A DNA stretch of 64,000 nt from Cranoglanis bouderius. Its lineage: Eukaryota; Chordata; Actinopteri; Siluriformes; Cranoglanididae. Both the position numbers and the translations under genes were made by a program. Shown here piece after piece: positions 34,870 to 47,865 of this stretch. The stretch covers positions 62,001 to 126,000 of the forward strand of contig CM042553.1 in NCBI GenBank assembly GCA_023630585.1. The letters are read 5' to 3'. Numbering within the stretch: the first letter of the stretch is position 1; every line of letters starts with the position of its first letter. The notes under the pieces are model-generated. The model had not been told where the DNA came from. It saw nothing but the letters and a program-made list of their open reading frames with translations, and did not search any database.

Positions 34870-37419
34870 ACGTTATAAATCAATAGTAGTATTTTATAAT
34901 CAGTGTGAAATTTCACTGGGAGCCAATGCAGTGTGGATAAGATAGGGGTGATGTGGTCATATCTTCTGGTTCTAGTAAGGACTCTTGCAGCTGCATTCTG
35001 GACTAACTGGAGTTTGTTTATGCTCCTACTGGAACATGCAGACAGTAAGGCATTACAATAATCCAACCTAGAGGTGACGAAAGCATGGACTAATTTTTCT
35101 GCATCATGTAGTGACAATATATTTCTTATCTTAGCAATATTTCTGAGGTGAAAGAATGCTATCCTAGTAATATTATCTACGTGGGCGTCAAAGGAAAGAC
35201 TGGAGTCAATAATCACACCAAGGTCTTTTACTGCTGCACATGATGAAACAGAAAGATCATCCAGAGTTACTATGGAAACAGAAAACTTACTTCTAGCTGC
35301 ATGTGGTCCTAGTATAAGCACTTCTGTCTTGTCAGAATTTAGTAAGAGGAAGTTAATGAGCATCCACTGTCTAATGTTCTTTACACATTCCTTGACTTTA
35401 TTAAACTGGTGTCTGTTATCTGGCTTTGCTGAAACATACAATTGTGTGTCATCAGCATAACAGTGAAAGCTAATTCCATGTTTACGAATAATTTGACCCA
35501 GAGGTAGCATATATAAAGAAAAAGCAGTGGGCCTAAAACAGAACCTTGCGGAACACCAAACTTTACCTCAGTATGCATAGAGAATTCACCATTTACATCT
35601 ATGAACTGATAACGATCAGTCAAATAAGACCTGAGCCAGGAGAGGGCCACTCCCTTAATGCCAACAACGTTTTCTAGTCTACCAAGGAGGATAGTATGAT
35701 CAATTGTATCAAAATCTGCACTAAGGTCAAGCAACACAAGCATGGGGACCCAAAGCTGATCAGAGGCCATCAGTAGGTCATTTACCACTTTAACCAGTGC
35801 TGTCTCTGTGCTATGATGAGGCCTAAATCCTGACTGATACATTTCATGAATGTTATTCCTATTTAGGTACGAGCATAGCTGCTGTGCTACAACCTTTTCT
35901 ATGATCTTGGAGATAAAGGGGAGATTTGATATTGGCCTGCAGCTGGACAAGTGACAGGGGTCGTGGTCAGGTTTTTTAATCAGGGGTTTGATAACTGCTA
36001 ATTTAAATGATTTAGGTACATAGCCAGTGCTAAGGGTAAAGTTGATTATTTTTAGAAGGGGTTTGATTATTTCTGGAGTAATCTGTTTGAAGAAACATGT
36101 AGGTATGGGATCTAGTATACAAGTTGATGGTTTTGAAGAAGAAATTAATGAAATTAGTTCGGTCTCTCTAAGGGGAGTAAAGCACTCTAATTGTTGATCT
36201 GATATTGCTATATTATTATCTACAGGGTTAGTTAGACTGTCTGGTTTTAAATTAATAGTCTGAATTTCTTGTCTAATATTTTCAATTTTGCCAATAAAAA
36301 AACTCATGAAATCATCGCTGCTTATATAATGATTGTGTGCCTGTTTCTGTGGTGGTTTTATTCCTAGTTAATTTTGCTATAGTATTAAATAAGAATCTGG
36401 GATTATTTTTGTTATGTTCAGTTAAGGTAGAGAGATAGACTGATCTAGCCGCACTAAGAGATTTCCTATAGTTCAGGAGGCTCTCCTTCCATGCTGTTTG
36501 AAATACTACCAATTTGGTTTGATGCCATTTATGTTCTAATTGTCGAGTGATCTGTTTTAAGGTGCGTGTGTGATCATTATACCAGGGTGCTAGCTTTTTC
36601 TCTCTAATTATTTTTCTTTTAAGTGGAGCTACCTTATCTAACGTGTAACGGAACATTGACTCTAAGCTTTCAGTCGCCTGATCAAGTTCTATGGGATCAG
36701 ACGATGATTGAATTGTAGTTGATATCTCTGGGAGGTTATCGATAAAACTCTGTGCAGTAGCTGGCGTGAATGTACGCTTGACACAGTAGTGTGGTAAAGT
36801 GCATATATTATGATCAATGCGCAATTTACACGAGATGAGAATGATCTGAGATAGCTTCAGACTGCGGAAGTGTGACTATATTTTCTATGTTTAATCCGTA
36901 TGTTAGTATAATGTCAAGAGTGTGACCACCATTATGAGTGGGCCCAATTACATTCTGATTAACCCCTACTGAATCTAAAATAGACACAACCGCTGTTCTC
37001 AGAGGATCTTCCAGGTTATCAAAGTGAATATTAAAGTCACTGACAATTAATGCTTTATCTAGAGAAACAACCAGGTTCGAGATAAAATCTGTGAATTCAC
37101 TAAGAAATTCAGAGTATGGCCCTGGGGGTCTGTAAATAATAATAATTGGAATCGACTCAGTAGACTTATTTTTAGTGGTTACATATGTTATACTAGTATG
37201 AAGAACTTCAAAGGAGTTGAACTTATGGCTAGGTTTTTGTGTGACACCTAGATTTTCATTATAAATAAGTGCGACACCTCCTCCTCTGCCAGTTAGACGG
37301 GGCTGATGTATATAACTATATACAGGAGGACTGTATTGCTGTATTCGCAACAGGCGAAACTGGCGGTCTCCTGGGGCCCCGACTTGCCAGATGGGTCCAT
37401 CTGACTTAAAGGTTTTCAC
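34870..37419 (-). pseudogene. L2-type LINE ORF2 fragment (endonuclease and RT)
   Basis: Four adjacent minus-strand frames together cover most of a non-LTR retrotransposon polyprotein. At 37419-36826 there is an APE-type endonuclease region (RGGGVALIYN, IIYRPPG, SDHSHLV). At 36824-36312 is a linker. At 36307-35381 the RT palm has motif A as [11 protein letters not shown] and motif B as [13 protein letters not shown]. At 35510-34870 there is YADD and the QNAAARVLT thumb region. Such proteins nick DNA and copy their RNA at the nick. Several frameshifts separate the parts. The N-terminus is lost, and the 3' end stops after LHWLPV without the usual tail, so both ends are truncated. Confidence 0.85.
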
Positions 37420-38045
37420 GATTTCAGGTTTTCATGCAGTGAGAAGTAAGTGCGTCAAACATGTACTCACATGTACCTCATTAAATAACACACACACAAT
37501 TCACAAAACCGGTGAGGACTAAATAACTCCTCCGTATTACACAAGTAAAAGGGTGAGCTCTAAATAACATGACAAAAAAATACAAAACATTAGTATAACA
37601 GAGCAGAAAACATTAGAAAAATACACCATATCACATCAATTTGTATAATTTATACACACAGCGATGGATTGAGGAGAACTCAAGTACCGTAATTATTCAC
37701 ATCCACAGGATTCCACACTTTGCTCCAAAATGCTCATTTCTCACATTCGACAGAAATGCGGGGAAATGTCCTATTTTATTCGTTGGCGCTGTTTACTCTT
37801 TATGAATAAGTACTAAGCATAAGTATAAGACAAATGCATGACAGAAAAGGCAGTCTGTAAAAACAGAAGTCTCATTATTCTTGGTTGGAAAGTTCCCAAT
37901 ATTCTCTTGACTATGGTAATAGTGACTTCACTGAGTGATTAGTATTTCATAACACCATGATGTCTCATCACACGTTACATCAAAAGATGCGATTCATTTT
38001 AATTAAATTAACAGAAAAAAGAAAGAATGCTAGTGGTGGTATAAC
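37420..38045. other. Unassigned DNA upstream of the LINE fragment
   Basis: AT-rich with no recognised feature. It probably contains the decayed 5' part or flank of the LINE. Confidence 0.4.
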
Positions 38046-38180
38046 ATGGCTCCTAAATGGTGTCTTTCGGGAGCCGAAAAAAGGAAAAAAAGAAAAGCAG
38101 ATGAAGAAAAGCAAGCTCAAAGTAAAGGTCTGTTCTGCTTGACATTATTTATTGCTGTATTATTAATACTCCTGTTTTAA
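38046..38180 (+). pseudogene. Possible N-terminal remnant of a hAT/ZMYM-type transposase
   Basis: A 44-codon ORF starts MAPKWCLSGAEKRKKRKADEEK. The SGAEKRKKRK pattern is typical of the start of teleost hAT transposases of the ZMYM/TTF type and would serve as a nuclear localisation signal. The frame then becomes hydrophobic and stops. An AAAG|GTCTGT donor is possible. Downstream at 38600-38660, GGGCCCCACAACCCCTCGG may be part of the same element. Confidence 0.35.
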
Positions 38181-39559
38181 TAAATGATAATTATACCCAT
38201 CTCCCACTAAGGCCTAAAGCAATAAAGAAAAATAAATTGTGCTGTGCTTATTTTAAAGCCATTAAAGAAGAGAAGAGATCTAGAAGAGATCTGTAGCCTT
38301 TCTGATAAGATCTGCTGTCTGTGTGAATCGTGCTTATATTTTTTATTCATATTTTATTTATATTTGAATTTGAATTTTATTGCATTGTTTTATGTATATT
38401 TATTTATTTTATTTTCAAGTTCAAATATAATTTAATATATTTGTTTAAATATTTGTATTTTATACATATAGTTCTGATACAGCTTTTGTATTATTACATT
38501 GAATATGTTGCACTTAATAAACATCTATACACTTAAATATAATTGTTATGTGCTCTTCACTCGCCATATTGTAGTGCTATGATAGTTTTTACATCAGTGG
38601 GGCCCATATTCATGATCTCGCCTATAGGGCCCCACAACCCCTCGGGCTGGCCCTGCACACAAGTCTAATTAGTCTGTTGTTAAAGCAGCCATTGTTGATG
38701 AAAATAAAGCTGTGTGTTGTAAAGGACAGTGTTTTATTAAAAGGTTAGTGTTTGCAGACTTTAACAGTGGGAGCACACATTCAGCATAGTGGAAGATCTC
38801 AGGTAGCGAGCGAGCTAATGCACAGTTCAGGAGCTTGGCTAAGCAGCTCTATGTTAGGGTTTAAAAAGAGAAGTTAACGGACTCATGTGGTTCAAATGGT
38901 GAGAGAGACTGTTGGAACATGTGCTATATGTGTTGTATATGGGTTTGTAGAACTGGAGGATAAATGTAAGCGCGACGCTGCATTAGCTGCTGTTACTAGC
39001 TTGGGCTGGTCTTCTTAATGAACACTTCCTTCCCCATTTACAGAGTGATGTCTAAACAACATGTTAAACAGTGTAAAGTTCCCCTTCTCTAATTTTACAT
39101 TAGCTTATAGCAGGATTGACTTTAGATCAATTAATATACATACACAGTTACTAATCAGTGTTTTGAGAAGCTAATGATCGCCATTAGAGTTCTCATTAAC
39201 ATAGCTAACGTTAGCTGGCTAACTTGTTGCTAACGGCTACTCGCTGTTGTTGCTATGCTGCAGTTTCAGTGTAAAATGTTGCATGAAGGTTTGAAGTCAC
39301 TGCAATAGAACAGAACCAACAGTCACTCAGGCCTGTAACTGTACAATTGAGGTTAAAGTAGCTTTTTATGAGATTTACATGCTCATGGGAACAGATTCAT
39401 CAAAACTGAAGATTAGAAATAAAATCTCACCTGGTCTTTTTCCAGTCTTCAGCTGTCCAGTTTGGGTGAGTCTGTACCCATAATAGCCTCAGACTCCTGC
39501 TCTTGGCTGACAGGAGAGGAACCTGATGTGGTCTGCTGCTGTTGTAGCTCATCCCCCTC
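38181..39559. other. Unassigned intergenic DNA
   Basis: AT-rich to about 38560, then more balanced. CpG-containing sequence at 38750-39010 (GGTAGCGAGCGAGC) might be a promoter for the exon pair at 40029-40873. No ORF of note. Confidence 0.4.
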
Positions 39560-40012
39560 AAGGTTTGATGTGTTGTGTGTTCTGAGATGCTTTTCTGCTC
39601 ACCACGGTTGTAAAGAGTGATAATTTGAGTTACTATAGACTTCCTGTCAGCTCAGACCAGTCTGGTCATTCTCCTCTGATCTCTCTCATCAACAAGGTGT
39701 TTAAGATGTTTTCTGTTTTTCGCACCATTCTGTGTAAACTCTAGAGACTGTTGTGTGTGACAATCCCAGGAGATCAGCAGTTTCTGAAATACTCAAACCA
39801 GCCCATCTGGCACCAACAACCATGTCACGGTTAAAGTCACAGAGATCACACTTTTTCCCCATTCTGAAGTTTGATGTGAACATTGACTGAAGCTCTTGAC
39901 CTGTATCTGTATGATTTTATGCATTGTGCTGCTGCCACGTGATTGGCTGATTGGAGAATTGCATGAATGAGCAGGTGTACATGTGTTCCTATTAAAGTGG
40001 ACGGTGAGTGTA
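39560..40012 (-). repeat. Tc1-like repeat with HTH remnant
   Basis: The right end, ATTAAAGTGGACGGTGAGTGTA, is the terminal sequence of a widespread fish Tc1-like repeat. On the minus strand, 39701-39883 encodes MGKKCDLCDFNRDMVV followed by ISETADLLGLSHTTVSRVY, the helix-turn-helix that binds the inverted repeat. The catalytic part is missing. Confidence 0.7.
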
Positions 40013-40028
40013 TGTTCCTCTGTTTCAG

Positions 40029-40873
40029 CCCAGTGAATAGGAAGCAGAAGAGTTCAGTGAGGGAGGAGATGTTGAACTTGGGCTACTACAAGAAGCTCTT
40101 GATTAGACCGTCCTCTCCTGCTGAAGTTTATCTGCAGGTAGATTTGGCCAATGAGAACTTTAAACAGGAGGGAAGTAAGTGAGGAAATCTTTATTTGGGT
40201 ATCACTTATTTATTTGTACAGCTTCACAATACCTGACACGCGACAAAGTACAATAATTCACACACAAAATCCTTACCAGTAAAAATAGACACACAATAAT
40301 ACATATGCCCTGTGATCCATCATATGACTTACAAATAAATATAAATGAGTAAATAAAAAGTAAATGAAACTCTAGTGAATAAAAATACACTTAGGACATT
40401 TACACTCGTTATCCTGATTGTATCCAGCTGGACCTGTTTAGGTCCTAATTAGTTTCTCTATTTATTCCCTCTTGTTGCTCTGTATAGTGGAGGAGTTTCA
40501 TGGCATGTGTGTGGTTGTTGCAGGTTATAGAGACTAACAGCTATTAATCTGTTACAAGCAAGATTATAAAAATGGGTTTTAAACTGTTTCTTAAAATTTT
40601 TTGCTGATTTGGATGAGAATATTCATGATGTAAACTGACTACAGAAACATAGTCAATGTTTTGTGTAGACCACAACATGATTTTAGATGAAATGCATCAA
40701 TGTTTTCTTGTTCCAGGTGGAGAATATTGTGAGGTTCCTGTATTTCATGGACCCCAGCAGTTGAGTCTCCTGTTTGTCCAGCAGCATGAATGCTCTCCAG
40801 AGTCTTTCAATAAGCTCTTGCAGGCTGGACTCATCAAGCTGATGCTCCAGAACCTCCTGAAGAGCATTAAAAG
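40029..40873 (+). CDS. Two-exon fragment of an unidentified gene
   Basis: Exon 1 is 40029-40174, with acceptor CTCTGTTTCAG and donor GGAA|GTAAGT. Exon 2 is 40717-40873, with acceptor CTTGTTCCAG and donor AAAAG|GTAAGC. The open frame leaves one base in exon 1 and needs two at the start of exon 2, so the phases agree. Exon 2 ends with two bases of a codon, so a further exon is expected. Exon 1 encodes EEMLNLGYYKKLLIRP. Exon 2 is Leu-rich (QQLSLLFVQQHE, KLLQAGLIKLMLQNLL) and probably helical. I recognise no family. No start or terminal exon is placed; exon 1 sits directly after the Tc1-like repeat. Confidence 0.4.
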
Positions 40874-43800
40874 GTAAGCAGTGTGTGGTAGATATTGATG
40901 CACTATACTGTACTGTAGGAGACTTGGAATCATAGGGGCTGATATTTAATTTGACTAAAATAAATAAATAAATAAATTATGCCAAGGTTTTGATGACCAT
41001 TTTGTAAGATTCCTGCAGGAGCTAATGTTTTGACAATGTCCAGTTCCATCAAAGCAAGTGAGTAAAGAAGTGGTGAGAGGTCAGTATCTTTTATTTATTT
41101 ATTTTCCTTTCTATACCAGTTTATGATAAACTGCTATTAGACAATATAATGAACCATCTATTTATTAACATGACTGCAATATCTTTGACATCTAGCCTGG
41201 ACATTTCCCTTCCAGACCATCAGAGGGCACCGTCTCCTGAATTTCAAAACCTCTACTTCCTTTACCCTGATCATTTCCTGTTCCTATGCTATATAAACCA
41301 TGTGAACCTGCTCTTTGGTGTGAAGTGGTTGGTGTGGCTTGGTCAGTGTTTGCTTGTAAATTCTTTGCCTCTTGCCTAGTGCTCCTGTTTTGATGTGACT
41401 TGGTGATTGATGTTTTGTCCCTGCTTTGCCTTGTGACTTATGGATATTATTTTGGATCTGTTTGCCTACTGGATGTTGAGGTTTTCAAATCTTCTACATG
41501 TGCACCATTTTCTGCCTCTGTGAGTCCCAGGTGACATTCTCCTTTTATTTTCACAGATTTCAGATTCTACTGAGGTGGTATTTTCTGTGTTGGAGGCCAC
41601 CAAGAAAGATTTCCTGGCTCTTATGTAGAAGCTATGGGAGCTGGGGTGTGGTTTCCTCCATCAGTTGACCCAGCTAGAATTCTTGTCATAGTTTTTATAT
41701 ATTAATTTATTTTCTGTTTTAGACTGCCTCATAACTTACCAAACACTTTCTTTTCCCTTTAGTAGGTGTCTGTTCCCCAAAGTTAAACAAATGTAGAAAC
41801 ACTCTGCTTTAGTAACCTAATTAACACACAATTGGCTCATACTGATTGCACTTTTGGTTCTGTTAAATATTGGCTCTCTTGCATCTGAAGTGGTAAATAA
41901 AACTATTACTGATTAGGGGTTTAATGTTCTAACAGGAACATGGATTAGACCAGAAGAGTGTGTAGCACTAAATGAAGCTAATGCAGGATTTAGTCTCAAA
42001 TCTGATTGTTTCTGTAAACAAAGCAGTAATTATTGGAGACTTGCAGTTATTTCTGCATGAGGGGGTCACACCAGATACTGAAAGCAAAGGGCAGGTATGT
42101 TTGCCTCACAGATGTAATATTGGCTCACTTCTCAAATAAATGACCATGTATATTATTGTCTTTGTCTACTTTCAGCGCTTGTGTATTCTGATGTTCTAGG
42201 ATGTCAGGTCATATTTATGCAGATGTAGAGAATTCTAAAGGGTTCACAAACTTTCAAGCACCGCAGAAATGTATTATTTGGAGCTTTTTATTTATTTTTT
42301 TATGCTAATTGCTATACCTGCTTAGTATTTTTCTTATAAGCATCCTTTTCTATTTAAAAAAAAAAAAAAAAAAACCCAAATTGCATGAAACACACAAACC
42401 ATATATTTGCATAATTGTACATTTATTGGCTTCATGTTTTGGTCTGTAGAAACATTTCTATCTGTTGGTTATGTACAGAGGCAGAAGGTAGTAGTTACCC
42501 AGACTAAGCAGTGTTGGATGGATAAATGTAAATGGATGGTAGCTAGCTGACTAATTAGTTGTGTTTCACACATTAGGTCACAGTTGCACAGTTCAGGGAA
42601 GTAAAATATAGCCCCTGACATAAAACCTGTACTGTTCAGTCATGCCACAGTCATTAATTGTTAAGAGGGGGGGACAAAACAAAAACTAATGAGTGGCAGC
42701 TGGGAAGTGCCCCAGCCTAGTGCTGTAGATTCGAGGTGATTACACAGAGGGACATGCCCCCTACATTTGAGCTTTAGTTGGGCTATAATCTTTTATCCTG
42801 TTCAGAGCCCTTGAGAGAGAGTTGTCAACAGAAGTTCAGAACACTTGCTCATCACGTGATTCATGTAGACTTCAGATAGTTCCTGGAAGTGTGGTAATTA
42901 TTAGCCAATAAATGCATTGATTTTAAAATATTTATATAACACACTGTGTGTATATAGTTACATCAATGTTGTTTAAAAAAAAAAAATAAATAAATAAAAT
43001 CCACTAATATTTGAGGATTGGTGTGGTCAGTTAGTGTTACCTGCCTTGTTAACATACCATGGTTAAAGACCATCTTGCTGTTGTTTTGAATTAATATATT
43101 TTTATTTTTTATCTTAAACTTGTAAGTTAGTCAAGGACAATCACTAATGTCATCTTTAGGACTTTCAGATAGGACAAGAGACAGGAGACTGACAGGTGAC
43201 TGTCAACTCACTGTACAGTGGGTCAGTGGACTAGCAGCACCTCTGCACTTATTTAAATATACATTAATAAATAATAGTTTCAAATTAAAAACAACTTAAA
43301 ACACATGTTCATACAATCATATATATTTTATGTATTTTGACTTTTATTATCCACTTATTTACAGCAGTGGAAATTGTTGTGGAAAAAATCTCTCCAGCTT
43401 AAGTTAAAAAACTCCAGAGACAAAGGGTTTGTAGATGCCAAAAAGAAATCAAACTTTACCGAAACAACAATAAAGTGAGACAGTCTGCAGAAAGTCTGAA
43501 TTATGCAAAAACACACATGCCCTTATATACTTTTCTGAAACAGTAAACTTATCCCTAGGCGGAGTATTAACCTTTTCTTTCTAAAAAACAAATCAATCTC
43601 CGTGGCCTTAATTAATTATTCATGTCTATATGATGTCGTACATTTGTGGCTCATGCGTAGTTAACTGATATATTCTATAAGGGTTTCTCAGGACAAGGTC
43701 ACATTTGTGGCACATGTGCAGTCATTTGATTATTTTGAAAAGGTTTTATCAGGACACGATTTTCACTCTGTCCCCAAATTCACCCCTTTACCTTAATGAT

Positions 43801-44381
43801 TTTCTGGCTTTCATCCCAGCCCCATGCTCTTTTTTCTGTAGGCATTATCTTCCGCTCAACACTGGTCTGCAAGCCTTAAAGGCGTCTTGATTGAAAACAC
43901 AGTTTTGGTGAATGTCTGATTGCTAATTTATTGCCATGGGATGAAACTGTTGTGCAGGAAAACACAGGATTCTTCTAACAAGATGTCTAAGTGCTGTTAT
44001 ATGGTTATGCAGAGAAAATACCGGATGATACAGAAAAACACCTGCTGTGCGGTAAAACACAGGATTCATCTGACTCAGTACACATTTAGACTATAGTCTG
44101 ATTAGAATGTATTTTACGGTTATAATTATACTTCAAGTATTGATTATACATATTGATTATGCTTGTTAACTCATATTGATTATTAGATTATGCTTTTAGA
44201 GTATGCTTTGTTATATTCTATAAGGGCAGCAGAGTTTCAGATTCACTGACATCACACAGGTTGGAGATCAGCATGACCATAAACAAGCTGTGGGTATATC
44301 ATGTCCTAGTGTATACACACAAACCCCTGCTCTTCAGTATGAACTCTTTCTAGGTTCCTAAAGTTTTCTGAGCTCCATGTA
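40874..44381. other. Unassigned DNA, possible LTR remnant
   Basis: No gene is supported. 41200-41530 has the look of a decayed gypsy-type LTR (GCTATATAAACC, then a TTTG/CCTG-rich stretch). An acceptor-like TTTTCACAG at 41557, followed by 23 open codons, does not match the phase left by 40873. Poly-A runs lie at 42356-42374 and 42976-42987. 43375-44250 repeats ACATTTGTGGC and may be another LTR fragment. Confidence 0.35.
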
Positions 44382-44700
44382 CAGTACTGTGCAAACGTCT
44401 TAAGCACATGCAAAGAAATGCTGTACAGCAAAGATGTCTTCAAAATAATGAAAATAATGTTTCTACATGAACAAAAACAGCATAAAGAGCAGTAAACAGT
44501 AGTAAATGAAACAAAGTCAATATTTGGTGTCTCAAAAACATGTTGTGCAGTTTTATAAGGAAATGAGCTGGTAAGTTTTATTGAGCATCTTGCAGAACCA
44601 GCCACAGTTCTTCTGGAGACTTTGACTTTCGCACTCGCTTCTTATTTTTGCAGCAAAACCCAGCAGCCTTCATTGTGTTTTTTGTCTCTTACATAATATG
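44382..44700. repeat. Tc1-like derived repeat fragment
   Basis: It begins CAGTACTGTGCAAACGTCTTAAGCAC, the terminus of a common fish repeat derived from a Tc1-like transposon. The body (GCAAAGAAATGCTGTACAGCAAAG, AATATTTGGTGTCTC) continues that family. No ORF survives. Confidence 0.55.
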
Positions 44701-45515
44701 CTGCTTTCTTTAATGACATACAAACAGTTTTCTGTAACATTTTATTTTGTGCTGGAAAACTAGTATTTGGGAATCTAAAATGTTTTTTGTACTGACTTGA
44801 TAATGTAGAAATCATAAAATAAAACACACACACACACACACACACAGGGCATAGAAAAGAATCACCCCCTTTAAAATAATTAATTCTTGTTGCTTTACAG
44901 TCTGAAATGAAGACGGACAGTTTTGTTTTATCCAGTTGTATTTACTCAGTGCAACTTATAACATCCAAGTCAAAGATATAACACCAACATGTCAGAGATG
45001 ACCCAACCCCCCACAAAAACAAACAGAATCACTGAGTTGGAAAAAGGATCACCCCCCTACTAAAAATGACTTATAAACTCAATAAGGTGTAACTAATCAC
45101 CTTCTCAATGGCACACAAAGCCATTTGACTTTCATCTGTGATCAGCTGTGATCATTTTGATTAGCTCAACATGAAAAGAGCTTTCCCGGAGGATTCTGTA
45201 GTGCAACTGAGGCAAACAATCAACTATGGGTGGTGAGGCACTGTCAAAAGATCTCCGGGATAAAGTTGTGGACAGGCACAAGTCTGGAGATGGATACAAA
45301 AACATTTCAAAACCTATATCAATTCCTAGAAGCACAGTGAAGTCTATTATTAAGAAGTGGAAGGTATCTGGTACAACACAGACCCTCCCTGGATCAGGAT
45401 GTCGCTCCAAACTGGATGAAAAAGCCAGGAGGAAACTGGTCAGAGAGGCTACCAAGAGGCCTACAGCAACTCTGAAGCAGTTGCAGGAATTTATGACAAA
45501 GAGTGGTCATTGTGT

Positions 45516-47404
45516 TGTAGGAAAATTACAAAAAGGGGGCATTACTATTATTCATTAGTCTTTTCCACCAGAATAATGAGATGGATCAACTTTAAACGTG
45601 AAACGAAACAGAAGCGCACACTTGGATTCAACGCACCTTTTTAAAGGAGACGAGTTTTAAAGCGTGCCTGCGTTATCTACAGGAATGTGTAGTAACTCGG
45701 ATGAATCTGCAACGTTTAAAATAATATTCTCCACCAGTTACGATTTGCGTAACAAATTAAAAGATGTTTAACACGTTTAAATGTATTCTCCAATTTATGT
45801 AAGGAATTAGCTCGACTGGCGTGAAATATATCTATATATCTAATCAACGCGTGTTGTGACCAGTTATACATATACCTCAGCCATGAAAGGGAATTCATGT
45901 ATGTGAACATATACATATAGATAATTAACTACAATGGATTATAATTAATTATGACTATGTATGTGGCCTAGATCAGCTTTATGAACTCTAAAGAGTGAGT
46001 TTATCCTTCTGGCCAGGAAGAATTAACTCACGAAGTTTGTTATTAAAGATAGAGCCGGTAATCAGACCTTATGCAGTGTTTAATTGACTCATCCCGTCAA
46101 CAAAACAGAGAAAATCAAGCGTGGGATAATAGATTTTAATAGCTATATGTGACTATGGATACACACGACTAACTCTAAGCAAAACATACATATATACACA
46201 TCTATATACAGGGAGAGAAAAGGGATAGAGAGAAAGTGATAAAAGAAAGGGAAGCAGACAAAAACACAACTAATTAGCCTTTTTCAGAACCAGCACAAAC
46301 TTAATTCTCCTGTAACACAGGGGTCCAATCTTAAACGCAGATATAGGTCATTAACTATACTTGCATGGCCTCAAGGTTGAGAGTTTGCGTGAGGTCATGT
46401 AGAGTTCGCTGGTTCGTTGTTGTTTGAAAGGCGTGAGCCCGGAGGTAGTTGCATCTTGTGTCCGGAGAGAGAGAGATCCTGGCTTCCTCTTCCCGGGGCA
46501 CATGGCCCCGGGGGAGAGAAACCGGAAGAAGTGAAGTTGAGAAGTGAAGTCAAACTCTGAAGTCTAACTCTCAAATCCGCATTGAAGTGAGCATGGTGTT
46601 GTTTTAAAAACAACACCAACGCACATGCCTCTTTGGGCTATGGGCCAATCAGGAAGTTGGGTTTGCATGTCCGGATGACTCTCTTTGTCTGGTCTCGGAC
46701 CCTAATTTAAATGTCGAGGGAGGAGCCGGTCTATACCGTGTTATAAATGAAATTAAAGGAAAAACATGAAATTATGTATCCCATTGCAATGTGATATGCA
46801 TAATCAATCCGGGTATCTCGAGACGATTAACTACATACCAAATTCGATGGATTTGTAAAGAATATTACAAATAAAACCTGGTTAGAGACATTTAAAATGA
46901 TATGCTAGATTAAACTATCTAAAGTCATTACGGTTAGTTACATAAGCACACAATACATGTAAACAAAATAACATCACACTATTTAGACATGGAATAATTA
47001 CATATAATTACACGTTACATTGAAGAGAGAGGGATTCTCCATTGTGTGTGTAAGGTAAGCGTGGGTGGGTGTGTGTGTGTGTGTGTGTGTGTAAGGTAAG
47101 TGTGTGTGTGTGTGTGTGTTTGTGTGGTGGATGTGTGTGTGTCGTAAACCGAGATTAGATTAGAGATTTAAGGGCCCCTTGGTTGGGAGTTTTGGTGGAC
47201 CCCTGCTGACGAACTAATCATTTAAGTTTCCCAGACGTTCAGTCATCAAAGGCTTCTTTTATTGCAGGGGTAGGTCCTGTGTGGGTCCCAGAGAGACTTT
47301 TTGCATCCTAAAGGTGCATCTGGTCAAAGGAGGCCTCTCGGGGTTACACTATGTTCAGTTTGGGTTAATTTAGAAATCAGTTTGAGCATAGATCATACGC
47401 TACA
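45516..47404 (-). repeat. Solo LTR related to the large retrovirus, reverse orientation
   Basis: Read on the minus strand it starts TGTAGCG and ends TCCTACA, 1,889 bp. GTGT flanks it on both sides (45512-45515, 47405-47408). At 47190-47400 it is the clear reverse complement of the big retrovirus's U3 (for example TTAATTTAGAAATCAG and AGTAATCAAAGGCTTC-like blocks around GTAGGTCCTGTGTGGG). At 45825-46040 it matches the LTR's 3' third (GTGAAATATATCTAT, CTTCTGGCCA). It is much more diverged than the two proviral LTRs are from each other. A GT microsatellite has expanded inside it. Confidence 0.85.
47068..47132. repeat. (GT)n microsatellite in the solo LTR
   Basis: GT runs broken by TAAGGTAAG, within the solo LTR. 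Confidence 0.9.
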
Positions 47405-47865
47405 GTGTGCATGTGACAACAATATCACATCATAATTCTTCACAAATGTGACTTGTATGGGAGGGTTGCAAGAAAAAAGCCACCCATGACTGAGCTTTGC
47501 CAAAACGCACCTCGAAGATTCTAAGGCCATGTGAAAAATGTGTTATGGTCAAATGAATTATTTGGCCTCAACACCAAACGATATGTCTGGCGGAAATCCA
47601 ATACAGCTCACCATCCAAATAACACCATTCCTACAGTAAAGCATGGAAGTGGTAATATCCTGTTATGGGGGTGTTTCTCTGCAGCAGGGACTGGAGGATA
47701 GAAGGAAAATGGATGGGGCAAAATACCATCAAATTCTTGAGGAAAATCTGCTGCCCTCTGCCAGAAAGTTATCAATGGGAAGAAGGTTTACGGGGAACAT
47801 GACAATGACCCAAAGCACACAGCAAAACTGACCACACAGTGGTTGAAGGAAAAAAGGTGAATGTC

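Larger units (their letters stand above)
44845..47865 (+). mobile_element. Tc1 element split by a solo LTR, 3' end lost
   Basis: The left terminus CAGGGCATAGAAAAG starts after a CA microsatellite. The transposon reads 44845-45515 and resumes at 47405-47865. Between them sits a solo LTR with GTGT on both sides. The right inverted repeat is missing, because the sequence runs into a gypsy LTR at 47866. It belongs to the same subfamily as the element at 54832-56269. Confidence 0.8.
45226..47865 (+). pseudogene. Tc1 transposase, interrupted by a solo LTR
   Basis: The N-terminal half (45226-45515) has the paired-type HTH (LSKDLRDKVVDRHKSGDGYKN, STVKSIIKKWK) that binds transposon ends. The C-terminal half resumes at 47405 and is degenerate. 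Stops and frameshifts break the catalytic core, although a remnant of the second catalytic block (ATGACCCAAAGCACACAGC) is visible. The protein would be about 340 residues when whole and would cut and paste the transposon at TA. It is inactive here. Confidence 0.75.

Noticed and set aside
38244..38536. AT-rich hydrophobic ORFs
   Set aside because: Compositional: poly-T/A-rich DNA gives Phe/Tyr/Ile/Leu runs.
41557..41630. Third exon after 40873 (acceptor TTTTCACAG, peptide ISDSTEVVFSVLEATKK)
   Set aside because: Its open frame needs phase 0, but exon 40717-40873 leaves two bases. The in-phase reading looks non-coding.
45132..45455. Minus-strand ORF opposite the Tc1 transposase
   Set aside because: Shadow of the plus-strand transposase frame.
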